The translations under genes were made by a program, and so were the position numbers. 64,000 nucleotides of DNA from Hysterangium stoloniferum (lineage: Eukaryota; Basidiomycota; Agaricomycetes; Hysterangiales; Hysterangiaceae): positions 22,913 through 86,912 of the forward strand of contig WHVD01000261.1 of NCBI GenBank assembly GCA_015178975.1, read 5' to 3'. The notes under the pieces were generated by a model. It saw only the letters and a program-made list of their open reading frames with translations. It was not told the origin of the DNA and made no database searches. Position 1 is the first letter of the stretch; the number at the start of each line of letters is the position of its first letter. Of the stretch, positions 43,086-53,317 are shown piece by piece.

Positions 43086-44350
43086 CTGCACTCCGCAGAC
43101 CCCATGTTACATTCAGACTCATTTTCATTGTTCCCTGTTGCCCTATGTATGTCTCTCTTTGCTTTTACAGGTTCTGACATGTTCTTCAAGTCCTTAAGTG
43201 GTTTTCCCATGGACTTTGACTTTTATGTTTTTCACGCTTTACTTTTATATTCAAAAAAATTATTAAACTTTTATTCTATACTACTTTTCTCAGTCTACAT
43301 TCATGGGACTGTGTTTTTTCCCCACCTCCTCAGCCACCTCCTCAGGGAGCTCCTCGACCTCCACGGCAACCCCACCCTCATCCGACCTGGCCTCCTTGGA
43401 ACTTATGGCTTGTGGCTCCTGATATATATATCTGCCAAACTCCGCTAGGAACTTCCAAAATTCCGAGTGGAGCCCACAGAGCTCATTCACCACCACCACT
43501 TGCACGTTGTTGCTTCTTCTAAGCAACATGTTCTCCTCTATGCCCTCAGTGATCTGTCCCAGAACCTCATCCAAACCAGCAAATCTGTCTGACCCGCTGA
43601 TGACCTGCACCCCAGACCCTGTGGCCTGCTCGTGAACAAGTGAACACCTCGCCTTGAGGTGTGCACATTGGTAGCAGCCTGGACCCTGGCCAGACTTTCG
43701 ATTGCATTCAGTGTTCCAGTCATTACAACCAGAACATCGCGGGTCATTCCATGTGGGTAGGTGGACTGGCACCACCTTCCTTGCCTTTTGTTGATATGGT
43801 TAGTTCCACGGTATTTCCCATGGACCCGTTGCTTACCTTTTGGGGGCTCTCCGGCTCCCCCTCGGACTCGGACTCAACCTCTGTTGCTTTGCACTGAAAA
43901 TGACAAGTCAGTGAAAAAAAAAAAAACGATAAGTCAGTTTGGGACTTACTGTTATGTATTTTTAAAGGTTTTTCCTATTTTTCGCAATTTCCCCAAAACA
44001 AATTTTTAACAAAGGCTTCTAAATGTACTTATATCGCGATTATAAAAGGTGTACAATATTCTCTTAATTTATATTGAATTTATGCAATTTATTTTGCATT
44101 TTTATCTTATAAATTAAGGGAGCTACGAAATTTCTACTTTTTATTCTTTTTTAACTATATATCTTCAAACCGGCCACCTGGCGCCTATTACACAACGCAC
44201 AGGAATATTCGTGACCGGTTGTCACAACAAGTGACCGTCGTCACAATGAGTGACTGTCGTCACAACGCACGACAGTCACAAGGGCGTGTGACAGTCACAA
44301 AAGGTGCACGATAGTCACAAGGCAGGACAGGTGTCACACGCGCACTAGCG

Positions 44351-44440
44351 TGGGAATATTATGTCATACATTATGTCATTTGGGAATATTAAGTCATATA
44401 TTATGTCATCTGGGAATATTATGTCATATATTATGTCATC
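44351..44440 (+). repeat. Three 30-bp tandem units in LTR-E
   Basis: TGGGAATATTATGTCATA and 12 more bases, three times, with 1-2 changes each. They lie about 110 bp upstream of the LTR-E TATA box, a usual place for repeated activator sites in LTRs. Confidence 0.8.
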
Positions 44441-44551
44441 ATATATGCTACAGTAGAGAATGGCGGAAATGTCTAAAACATTCCAAGTAAAATAGCTAAA
44501 ATAGGATAGAAATAAAGTTCAATATGTCTCTAAATGTCTCACATCTCAGTG

Positions 44552-44565
44552 TATATAAGGAGCTC
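44552..44565 (+). promoter_or_regulatory. Candidate core promoter of LTR-E, copy 1
   Basis: TATATAAGGAGCTC is followed by TGCTCCAGCC; the same block stands at 53424-53437 in the second copy. A conserved TATA element at one third of the LTR fits the U3 promoter and sets the plus orientation of this LTR. Confidence 0.55.
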
Positions 44566-46010
44566 TGCTCCAGCCATGAAATATAACCAATTTTATCAAC
44601 CCATTTACACCACATCTGTGTGTCACTGCAGCAAGCAGGCTACTCCACCCCAATCTGGGCAGTTGGACATCTAATTCCACCTCTATCAGAGCTGTTGGAA
44701 ACCCTTGCCACCTCTATCAGAGTTGTTGGCCCAATCAGATCCCTTGTCACCTCAATCTGAGTTGTTGACTGATCTTTGTTCACCTTGTCACCTCAATCTG
44801 AGTTGTTGACTTATTTGTTCCCCCTTGCCACCTCTTAATTGAGTAGCTGGCTTTATTACTTTTTCTAACTTCTATTTAAGTTGTTGGAATCCATTGCCAC
44901 CTCGGTTAGAGTTGTTGGCTATCAACCAAGTAATAAATAAATTGTTTGTTTGATTGTTTGAAATTAGAATATAATTCTAATTTCTCCTGGTTTGGCTTAT
45001 AGTTAAATACTGAGAATATTCTTGCAGAATCATTAAGACTACATTAAGATCCTGATAAGTTAGTATCACAGTAGACCTTGTAGGTTAGTGTAAATAAAGC
45101 ATATATTAGCCAAATAGTGTTTTATTCTATATCTAATCTTTTGACCTGTTTATAAATATTTTTACTCTTTGATAAATAGTATAAAATATATATAAACTAG
45201 CTAGCATTGAAGTTAAATCTAGCTTTGGAATCAGTAAATTGTTATTCTTATTTTAGTAGTTGTTATCACAGAAAAAGAACAAGCTTGCACAAGCAGCTCT
45301 CAAAACCTTCTTTGCGAAGTAGGGTGCATATATTCAAGTAAACTCTTGACTTCAGGGGTTCTAAGTCTATTTAGGCTGCCACTGATTAATATCAAATACT
45401 TAAATTATTTTACCTTGTAGTGAATTGAGTCTTTGCACACTTTGATAGAGCATTGGACTCCTTTTTCCAGAAAATAATATTAAAATAAGGCTAATACATT
45501 ACACTTACCTTTCCCACAACAATCGTGGCTCTGTCTGCAGCCACTTGCACGTTCTCCGTGGCTACCCATGCAGCCTCCTCCTCATCTCTCTTCCTCTGCC
45601 TCTCAGCCTCTTCCTCCACGGCCAATGCCGCCTGGTACTCCCTGTCTAAGGCCTCCTCAGCCTCTCTGGCCACCTTCTCTGCTTCTTCGCAAAGTTGGCA
45701 CTGCTCTTCTCGCCACACCAATAGTTGGGCCACACTCCAAGGCGTCCAATACGGAGTGCCCGTGGAGGGCCTGGCAGTTGGCATTGCCCATCTTGGTGTT
45801 GGCTTTGGTCCCATTTTGTCGATGATGGGGGTAATAAAGAAGAAGAATTTCTATTTTTTCAAATTTATATATAGGCTCGTCACATTTGAACCTTACCTTC
45901 CAGATCACATGACTCCTTGACACATACGTGTAACCGACATGGCTTTTGACACATGTACGTAGCTGACAAGAACCTTATCACCGTCTAGAGCCTCTTTGGG
46001 ACTTCGGCAT

Positions 46011-46023
46011 AAAGGGAGGGTAC
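46011..46023 (+). other. Gypsy-B polypurine tract, copy 1
   Basis: AAAGGGAGGGTAC abuts the 3' LTR. The same tract stands at 32652-32663. Confidence 0.75.
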
Positions 46024-46834
46024 TGTTACGACCAGAAATCCCGCCGGACTCCAGGCACTAACTTATACACACCCACGCCATATACACACCCATTTCCAGT
46101 TTACCGCAATTCCCACCGGACTCCGTACATCACACTCATCTACGGTCATTTTCATTACATTGTGTTTCAGTCACCGGAAAACCCACCGGACTCCGTCTCT
46201 GTCTATTTCCAACCTCATCCCACACATCAGTCACCAGACCCCACTCAGTAAACCCGTCACCTCTCTAACCGAGCCCTGTTACCGTTTTAGTCAAATGACC
46301 TGTCACAATTCAGACTCCGCTCCCACTCCATTTCCCGTTATGGTTTATGATTTGTCACTATTCAGACTCTGCTCTGTTCCGTCCCGTTCCTAACACCAGG
46401 TGTTTACTTTTCCCGTTTTATATTTTGCTCATTCCATTTCATCATTACTGGATTTGGTATGACATTCACTCCATGGTCTATTTAAACTGGCAGATGTTGT
46501 ACATACAATCCAGTCAGAAAATCAGCTTAGATTCCCCCCAGTAATCTAATACATTTTCTGCTCTAAAACCCTACTTGAATCACACCGCTCACACTAGTCG
46601 GAGCCCACGGGCTCCGACACATCTATCTCTCTCACCAATCTTGACTCATGACCCACGACCTCCGACCTACAACATCTTGACCCACAAACCCCACCCGGAC
46701 TCCCCGGGATTCCCATCCATCCGTCTGAGATTGGACAACACGATCTAGCAAGGGTGCAGCCTATAAGCTGAAGCCAAGTCCTACCAGATATCCCCCGGGT
46801 TTCTCTGGAAACCTGCCCTGTACATATCCTAACA
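46024..46834 (+). repeat. Gypsy-B 3' LTR, copy 1
   Basis: 811 bp, TGTTACGACCAGAAATCC to CATATCCTAACA. It includes repeats with CACCGGA cores (46090-46260), TTTGGTATGACATTCAC (46455), TCAGAAAATCAGCTTAGATT (46518) and the GGTGCAGCCTATAAGCTGAA box (46754-46773). Confidence 0.9.
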
Positions 46835-46849
46835 ATTATAATGATTATG

Positions 46850-47130
46850 GACAACCTCCTAACACTATCCTGGACTGTGTACAATCTCCACCCCCTGTGG
46901 TCATTATTGACAAAGAACCTGAGTTTGAAATCTCACAAATTTTAGACTCAAAAATAGATAAGTGTCAATGCACTTGTAAACTGCTTTACTTGGTCAAGTG
47001 GGCAGGTTACGAGGACACAGATGAAGAGTCATCTTGGATTTTGGCCATGGAACTCAGAAATGCCATGGAGATTGTGACTGATTTTCACATAGCTTACCCA
47101 CTCAAACTGGGACCATTATCCTCTCTCTAG
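46850..47130 (+). pseudogene. Gypsy-B chromodomain, copy 2
   Basis: TILDCVQSPP, EFEISQILDSKIDKC, LLYLVKWAGYEDTDEESSWI and an open end to LGPLSSL with TAG at 47128-47130. It is the last part of a second Gypsy-B pol. Upstream pol is missing; 46835-46850 joins it to the 3' LTR of copy 1. Confidence 0.85.
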
Positions 47131-47309
47131 CTGTATTTTGCGGACTCTGTGTATATGTTGGATTTACTTCATTTTTCCTTGTCACCCTATGTCTCTCTTT
47201 GCTTTTACAGGTTTCTGACTTGTCTATTAAGTCTTAGTGGACCTTCCTGTGGACTTTTTCATGCTTTTATTAAATAAAAAAATTATTTTTTTCTTCTTTT
47301 CACTCTACA

Positions 47310-48240
47310 TTAAATATGGCTATGTTTTTGCCCATTAAACTCTTTTTGGAGCTCCACCAGCTCCTCAGACACCCTGGGCTCCTCCCCAGGATCCTCAGAA
47401 CTCCCACCCTGGGACTCCTTATATACATATCCTCCATATTTCATCAAGAACTCCCAGAACTCCCCATGGAGTCCCCGGAGACTGTCCACTATAGTCCCTT
47501 GCACTCCATTGCTCTCTTAAAGCAACCAGCTCTGGGCCTCTATGCCCACTGCTATCTGTCCCAAAGTTTCCTCCAAGGTCCCAGGCCTTTCTGCCAAGCC
47601 ATCTGCTTCCCATGCCACAGGCCCTGTGGGTCATGAACCAGTGAGCACCTCACTTTGAGGTGTGCACATGGCCAACAGCCCGGCCCCTGTCCAGACTTCC
47701 AGTAGCATTCTGCATTGTGGTCATTGCACCCAGTGCACTGTGGGTTGTTTTTTGACTCCAGATGTACTGGAGCCATTTCTTTGACTTCTGTTGTTTTGGT
47801 CAGTCTCAGACATTCCTGTGGACCTGCCACTTACCTTTTGTGGGCTCTCAGCCTCCCCCTCAGACTTGGACTCTACTTCTACTGCTGTGTGCTAGGAAGT
47901 GACAGTCAGTGAAGTCAGAAAAAGAGAAAGAACTTAAATATACCTTGCCCATGGCCCTCTCTGCAGCTGCTCTGGCATGCTATGTGGCAACCTACACTGC
48001 CTCCTCTTCTTTTTTCTTCTTTTCCTCTTCAGCCTCCTTCTTGGGGACCATCACCACCCAGTACTCTCACTCAAGCTCCTTTTCCTCCTCTCTCACCTTT
48101 GTCTCATCCTCCTCCCATCACGACCACTGTTCTTCACACTGCTCAAGTATTTGAGCAGCAGTGAGGGCACCCCAGTAACTGGCCCCCATAGATGACCTGG
48201 CCATTGCATTTGGTCTTCAAGGTGTGGGCTTTGGACCCAT
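47310..48240 (-). pseudogene. Antisense spliced gene of Gypsy-B, copy 2
   Basis: The ATG at 48240 gives MGPKPTP and a decayed coiled-coil exon with several stops. The exon ends GGGCAAG|GTATAT near 47943. Intron 1 ends CACTGACTGTCACTTCCTAG. Exon 2 gives TAVEVESKSEGEAESPQK, and intron 2 is GTAAGTGG...GACTGACC...ACAACAG (about 47 bp). Exon 3 has CTGCNDHNAEC ... CWPCAHLKVRC, the same six cysteines and spacing as copy 1, after a one-base deletion relative to it. The C-terminal LHGEFWEFLMKYGGYVYKE resembles LHSEFWKFLAEFGRYIYQE of copy 1. It sits in the same place after the chromodomain. Confidence 0.72.
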
Positions 48241-48327
48241 AGTGAGCAGATAATGGGGGTATGAAAGAAGAAGAAATTTTATCATTTCAAATTTTTATAT
48301 AGGGTCATCATGTTTGAACCTTACCTT

Positions 48328-49142
48328 TGTTAGGGTACATACATGGCGGGTTTCCGGAGAAACCCGTGGAATATCCAGTAGGACTTGGCTTCAGCTTATA
48401 GTCTGTGCCCTCATGAGATCGTGTTGTCCAATTTCAGACAGGTGGATGGGAATCCCAGGGAGTCCGGGCAGGGTTCATGGGTCGAGGGGTCATAGGTCGG
48501 AGGTCGTGGGTCGAGAGGTCATGAGTCGAGATAAATAAGAGAGATAGATGCACCAGAGCCTGTGGGCTCTGACTAGCGTGAGTGGTGTAATTTAAGTAGG
48601 AGTTTAGAGTGGAAAATGTATTAGATTACTGGGGGGAATCTAAGCTGATTTTCTGACTGGATTGTTTGTACAACATCTGCCAGACTAAATAGACCGTGGA
48701 ATGAATGACATACCAAATCCAGTAATAATGAAACGAAACTAGCAAAACATAAAATGAGAATAGTAAACACAAAATTTGGTGTTAGGAATGGGACGGAACA
48801 GAGCAGAGTCTGAATCATGACAAATCATAAACTATAATGGGAAATGGAGTGGGAGTAGAGTCTGAATCGTGACAGGTCATTTGACTAAAATGGGAATGGG
48901 GCTCTGTGATGGGTTTTCCGAGCAGGGTCCAGTGACTGATGTGTGGGACGAGGTCGGACATAGACAGGGGCAGAGTCCAGTGGGTTTTCTGGTGACTGAA
49001 AGACAACATAACAAAGTCGAACATAGACAAGTCTGACGTATGGAGTCTGGCAGGAAATCTGGTAAATTGACAATGGGTGCATATAGGGTGTGGGTGCATA
49101 TAAGTTAGTGCCCGGAGTCCGGTGGGATTTCCGGTCGTAGCA
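48328..49142 (-). repeat. Solo LTR-B in the 3' region of Gypsy-B copy 2
   Basis: 815 bp, TGTTAGGGTACATAC to CCGGTCGTAGCA on the plus strand, with the duplication ACCTT at 48323-48327 and 49143-49147. The interrupted sequence GAACCTTACCTTCCAGATCAC is intact near 45889 and 32530. The box is at 48383-48409 reversed. Confidence 0.92.
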
Positions 49143-49213
49143 ACCTTCCAGATCACATGACTCTTTGACACATACATGGAACCGATGAACTTTATCACAT
49201 TCTATGGCCTCTA

Positions 49214-49680
49214 AGGAAGATAACCCAAAACTTTAAAAGTTATTTGTCCACTAAAGTATATACATATACTTATATTGTTTGTTGTAGAATTAATATTTAA
49301 TCAAATTCAGTCTATCAGGTGATACTCTGGAGAATAAGGAAAGATTAATATTTATCTTGTATCTGACAAAAGTTAGTCAAACAAATATATATAGATTATC
49401 CTTTGGGGATAAATTCCACAACATGGATTGGTTGGCCAGATAGTTCTGGTTAACTTTCTAAACCAAATAAATTTAATTATATGAACTACATTTGAAAGTT
49501 TGCATAATATACAAGAGAATGCATCTTATCCCAAAGATTAAGTCATAACCCAAATAATTTTGGTTAACCATGACATTTGTGCATATTTTAAAAGAGTATA
49601 CAAGTTTTAAAGATGAAATTTTGGGGTAATGAAATATAAACTCCTAAAACATATAGTCATAGTCAAAGGAAATAGTCTTA
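49214..49680. other. AT-rich spacer
   Basis: The Gypsy-B 3' region stops near 49213 before its purine tract. The sequence up to the Tc1-like element is AT-rich and holds nothing I recognise. Confidence 0.4.
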
Positions 49681-51182
49681 CAGTAGGGGACAAAATTGTC
49701 CCAATGTTTTGTTAATTCTGATTAAACGGTTTATTACTGGTCAAATAAATTTCTTACAATTGTGGAAATATTCTCAGATATACCAGAACATACTAACCCT
49801 CACATATCCAAAGATGACATAATTCAGACAGGAATTGGTATCACACTAAATATTTACAAATAACCAATGATTGGGACAGTTTTGTCCCCTGCTCTTTTCA
49901 CTGATTTTACTCTATCATAACATCCACTAGAGGAATAGAAAAATTCCAAAATAAACTGTGTGACATATATTCAATTCTTATTGATATGTGACTGTCACAG
50001 TCACATTTCAACTATTTCTCCTCTCAAAAGAGGATAGGCTATCTCTCTCCTCCAAAATGGACACTCCAATAGGAATGTGGCCTCTATAATAGGTCTTAGC
50101 AAGTCTACTAATAATTAGAATTGGTGAGGAGATAAATATGGACAAATAACACCTGAAAGGAGGATGTCCTTCCAAGCTTTCCCCTATTGATTAAAGGAGG
50201 ATTATATATCAAATCACCTCTGGCAAGTTAGATAATGCTGTCCAGGCCATATATTGTGCAGAATTCATCCTTCCTTCAATCTCTGCAAGCATTGCCACTC
50301 CATTCCAACCCATGCAGCCCCACACCATGATATTTCCACCTCCATACTTGACTGTAGATTAGGTTGTCCTATCAAAAAGTGGTTCTCCAGCTTTCTTCCA
50401 CACATATTGATGTCTATCTGACCCAATCTTATTGATATTGGTCTTATCAGACTACAAGACCCTTTTCCAATCATCCACAATCTATTTTTGGTACTTGAAG
50501 ACAAAGCTTAATTGCCTTTCAATGTTGAGCCTTGAGGAAGGGCCATTTTGCTTTGACTACAGGGTTTAAACCATGCTGTTTCAAGGTCCTCCTGACTTTT
50601 TTGGATGAGACATAGGATTCATTGATGGAATTGATGAAGTGTGTGGGCTGGACAGCATTATCTAGCTTGCCAGAGGTGATTTGATGCATAATCCTCCTTT
50701 AATCAATAGGGGAAAGCTTGGAAGGACATCCTCCTTTCAGGTTTTATTTGTCCATGTTCATCTCCTGACCAATTCTAATTCATGGTAGACTTGCTAAGAT
50801 CTATTATAGAGGCCACATTCCTATTGGAGAGTCCATTTTGGAGGAGAGAGATGGCCTATCCTCTTTTGAGGAGAAATAGCTTTCATAATGAGAGAAATAG
50901 TTGAAATGTGACTGTCACAGTCACATATCAATTAGAACATTGAATATATGTCACACAATTGATTTTGGAATTTTTCCATTCCTCTAGTGGATATTATGAT
51001 AGAGTAAAATCAGTGAAAAGAGCAGGGGACAAAACTGTCCCAATGATTGGTTATTTGGATATGTGAGGGTTAGTATGTTCAGGTATATCTGAGAATACTT
51101 CCACAATTTTTGGAAATTTATTTGACCAGTAATAAACCATTTAATCAGAATTAACAAAACATGGGACAGTTTTGTCCCCTGC
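49681..51182 (-). mobile_element. Tc1-like foldback element with long inverted arms
   Basis: The left arm (49681-50249) and right arm (about 50646-51182) are inverted copies of each other, with outer ends CAGTAGGGGACAAAATTGTCC and GGGACAGTTTTGTCCCCTGC. The loop carries a transposase fragment. Part of the inner arm is itself transposase sequence (LSNLPEVI), so the arms were probably made by an inverted duplication. A left TA precedes CAG; the right end touches LTR-D, so the TA duplication cannot be confirmed. Confidence 0.8.
50220..50660 (-). pseudogene. Tc1/mariner (DDE) transposase fragment
   Basis: Minus strand with frame changes: LKQHGLNPVVKAKWPFLKAQ, DDWKRVL, a stop at a Trp site, SDKTNINKIGSDRHQYVWKK, AGEPLFDRTT, a TAA, STVKYGGGNIMVWGCMGWNG and AMLAEIEGRMNSAQY. 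The order W-S-D/E-T...GSD...YVW.K.GE...GGGNIMVWGCM is that of Tc1 transposases around the second catalytic Asp. The third acidic residue lies beyond the preserved part. Confidence 0.82.
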
Positions 51183-51909
51183 TGTTAAGAACTGAAAACT
51201 GACTAGTGTCGGTGGCTGACAGGGACCGATCGGAAGGACTTGGCTTCAGCTTATGTGCTGTGCACTCGCAAATGTCTGTAGGGTGTCCTTAGATTTCGGA
51301 CAGGCAAAGACTAATCCTAAAGAGTTCCTTTCGGCGAGATACCAATTGGGACCGAAGGACAAGTCAAGCGTCGGGCCAAGGGGTCGGGGCCGGAGTGGAC
51401 GAGCGCATGCAAAGGTGGATGGGGGGATTCTTAGTATGAGATTGTTACAGACGTACATATGAGGGTATTCTGAGTCGATATTCTGATTGCCTAGTAACTA
51501 CAACTACAGCGGGTTCATATACAAGTAACAGGTGTCTAGAAAATACTAACAGGGAGAAGGGCAGAAAACGGCATTAACAATAAGCTTAACTAGGAACGGG
51601 AAGTTTATGATTAGTTCGGAGGCCAATGATAACCGAGAGCGGAATTACGATAAAAGGAAATAGTTCAAGGACTACAAATATAGATAGACATATGTGAAAC
51701 ATAGGATTGAATGGATCAACATAATAAAAGGGACGTATCAAAAGTTTAACCAGACAATATGAGTTATTTTGACGTGGACGTAAACGGAGTTTGATCGTCG
51801 TGAAAACATACGTCAGCTTCATGGCCGATGGTTTCCGAAGTGGTGACTTAAAAACATTGATAAGTGGCGATAACCTCGGGACTGATAGGGTTGTGACACG
51901 GTCATAACA
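51183..51909 (-). repeat. LTR-D, minus orientation; likely 3' LTR of a minus-strand element
   Basis: 727 bp, TGTTAAGAACTG to GGTCATAACA. The next bases read on the minus strand are CCAAAAGGGGAGATAC, a good polypurine tract, so the lost element body lay to the right, on the minus strand. The flanks (CCTGC and GTATC) do not match, consistent with this not being a solo insertion. Confidence 0.8.
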
Positions 51910-51927
51910 GTATCTCCCCTTTTGGCC
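51910..51927 (-). other. Candidate polypurine tract of an LTR-D element
   Basis: On the minus strand AAAAGGGGAGATAC directly precedes the LTR. With this, the coiled-coil ORF at 52084 runs antisense to the element. Confidence 0.55.
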
Positions 51928-52083
51928 AAAATCCCAAGGAGGCTGAAAATCTAGATTCTGTACGTAAAAACCTGTCGGGTACAGTTGGGTGTGTCAAAAC
52001 ATCATGTGACTTGGCAAAAAAATTCATATAAAAATTTGAGGGGTCCTGGTGCTTGAAATTCTACTTCTCTTCCCTTAACCACC

Positions 52084-52374
52084 ATGACCAAAGGTTCAGG
52101 GTCGAAACCCTTCCCAGTTCGGTTAACAGTCATACCCATGTCGGTCCCGAGTGGACCAGCGAACGCGCAGGATTGTCGATGCGTGCTCGAGCAGAAGAGA
52201 AAGGCGTGTGAAGAGGAGGAGCGGAAGGAGAAGGAGGAGTTGGTGGCCCTCGAGGCCGAGGAGAAGAAACAGGCAGCTGAAGAGGCCGCACGCAAGCACT
52301 GGGAAGCAGTGCTTGCGAAGAACAAGCAGCAGGAGGCCGATCGGGCGCGGGAGGAGGCGCGTGAAAACGAATAT
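52084..52374 (+). CDS. Coiled-coil ORF antisense to an LTR-D element, truncated
   Basis: MTKGSGSKPFPVRLTVIPMS, then a highly charged helix (KRKACEEEERKEKEELVALE and AEEKKQAAEEAARKHWEAVL) to about codon 96, where LTR-E sequence begins. It begins about 175 bp from the LTR-D purine tract and points away from it. This is the same place and orientation, and the same kind of short N-terminus plus coiled coil, as exon 1 of the Gypsy-B antisense gene (MGPKPTP...). The frame is clean and GC-richer than its surroundings. Any zinc-cluster exon is lost. Function unknown. Confidence 0.6.
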
Positions 52375-52762
52375 TTAAATGTACTTATATTGCGACGATA
52401 AAATTGTACAATATTTCCTTGATATATCCTGAATTTCTACAATTTATCTTGTATTTTTATCTTGTAAATTGAGCAAGTTATTGAATTTCTACTTTTAATT
52501 CTTTTTTGATTAATATGTCGGCAACTCAGCACCTATTCACAACGCGCGAGTAATCATGTGATATTCACATGACATTTCAAACTCCAATGCCGACAAAACG
52601 TGATGTGAAATAATTGTGAATAATCAAGCCAATATATATATTTATATTATTATAATAAAATATTATATTTATAACTAACTAAAAATAATTATAATTATAA
52701 TTATAATATAAAGCCGGCCACCTGTGTTTATTACACGGTGCGCGGGAAACTCGTCACAACAA

Positions 52763-53060
52763 GTGACAGCTGTCACAAGGGCGCACGACAGTCACAGAGG
52801 CGCACACCGGTCACAGAGGTGCGTAACAGTCACAGAGGCGCGCAATGGTCACAGAGGCACGCAACAGTCACAAAGGCGCGCAACGGTCACAAAGGCGTGC
52901 AACGGTCACAAAGGCGCGCAATGGTCACAAAGGCGCGCAATGGTCACAAAGGCGCGCAATGGTCACAAAGGCACGCAATGGTCACAAAGGCGCGCAACGG
53001 TCACAAAGGCACACAACAGTCACAAAGGCACGCAATGGTCACAAAGGCGCGTAACCATCA
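52763..53060 (+). repeat. 19-bp minisatellite, about 15 units
   Basis: Unit CGCAATGGTCACAAAGGCG with few changes. As 19 is not a multiple of three, three units give 57 bp and a 19-residue protein period (e.g. ARNGHKGAQWSQRRAMVTK), so all three plus frames stay open; the ORFs here are by-products. In the first LTR-E copy the same place holds only irregular GTCAC words. Confidence 0.92.
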
Positions 53061-53317
53061 CAACGTGTGACAGTCACAAGATGTGAAGGGTGTCATACAT
53101 GCACACAGGCGTGAGAGCATTATGTCATCATATATGCTACTACAGCAAAAACCAGAAATCTCTGGAACATTCCAGTAGCTTCCAATGGAACATTAGTTAA
53201 TAGATACAAATAGTAGATAGAATATTGTAGAATATTCTATAAAGTTCTACAATGTTCCATTATGCCAAGAATATTCTATAGTGTCTTAGAAGTAGTTAAA
53301 ACTTTCCACAATGCTCT

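Larger units (their letters stand above)
43950..45503 (+). repeat. Solo LTR-E, complete
   Basis: 1,554 bp, TGTTATGTATTT to AATACATTACA (11-bp imperfect inverted ends), with the duplication CTTAC at 43945-43949 and 45504-45508. Internal features: a cluster of GTCAC/GTGAC words (44205-44335), three 30-bp units (44351-44440), a TATA box with downstream block TATATAAGGAGCTC (44552-44565), and degenerate repeats with GTTGTTGGC/TGCCACCTC (44625-44920). Similar to 52375-54472. Confidence 0.9.
43290..45814 (-). pseudogene. Antisense spliced gene of Gypsy-B, copy 1: coiled coil plus Zn2Cys6-like cluster
   Basis: Minus strand. Exon 1 (45814-45509): MGPKPTPRWAMPTARPSTGT, then a charged coiled coil (CEEAEKVAREAEEALDREYQ). 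Intron 1 begins GTAAG and holds the LTR-E insertion. Exon 2 (about 43896-43840) is acidic: ATEVESESEGEPESPQK. Intron 2 has GTAAGC...GAACTAACC. Exon 3 (about 43790-43290) holds CSGCNDWNTEC ... CYQCAHLKARC, spacing C-x2-C-x6-C-x9-C-x2-C-x6-C, which fits the fungal Zn2Cys6 DNA-binding consensus, then an acidic tail. All introns are phase 0. In this copy the 3' splice site of intron 2 reads AACAA rather than AACAG, so it may be a recent pseudogene. It is read against the element; role unknown. Confidence 0.72.
35677..46834 (+). mobile_element. Gypsy-B Ty3/Gypsy element with antisense gene, copy 1
   Basis: Order: 5' LTR, gag, protease, reverse transcriptase, RNase H, integrase, chromodomain (all plus), a spliced gene on the minus strand, a polypurine tract and the 3' LTR. 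Three nested solo LTRs (37474-38113, 40231-41463, 43950-45503), each with a 5-bp duplication, break it. It is 11.16 kb in total, about 7.7 kb without them. The left edge is damaged at a telomere-like run, so no duplication of the whole element can be read. Many stops; non-autonomous now. Confidence 0.88.

Noticed and set aside
51183..51909. LTR-D as a solo LTR
   Set aside because: Flanking 5-mers differ and a polypurine tract stands on its inner side, so it is better explained as the 3' LTR of a lost minus-strand element.
52763..53060. CRISPR-like array
   Set aside because: Units are contiguous without unique spacers, and the context is a eukaryotic LTR.
52724..53086. Overlapping plus-strand ORFs of 69-120 codons rich in SQRRATVTKARNGHKG
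   Set aside because: They are the three-frame reading of a 19-bp minisatellite inside LTR-E. The unit length keeps every frame open, so openness is no evidence of coding.
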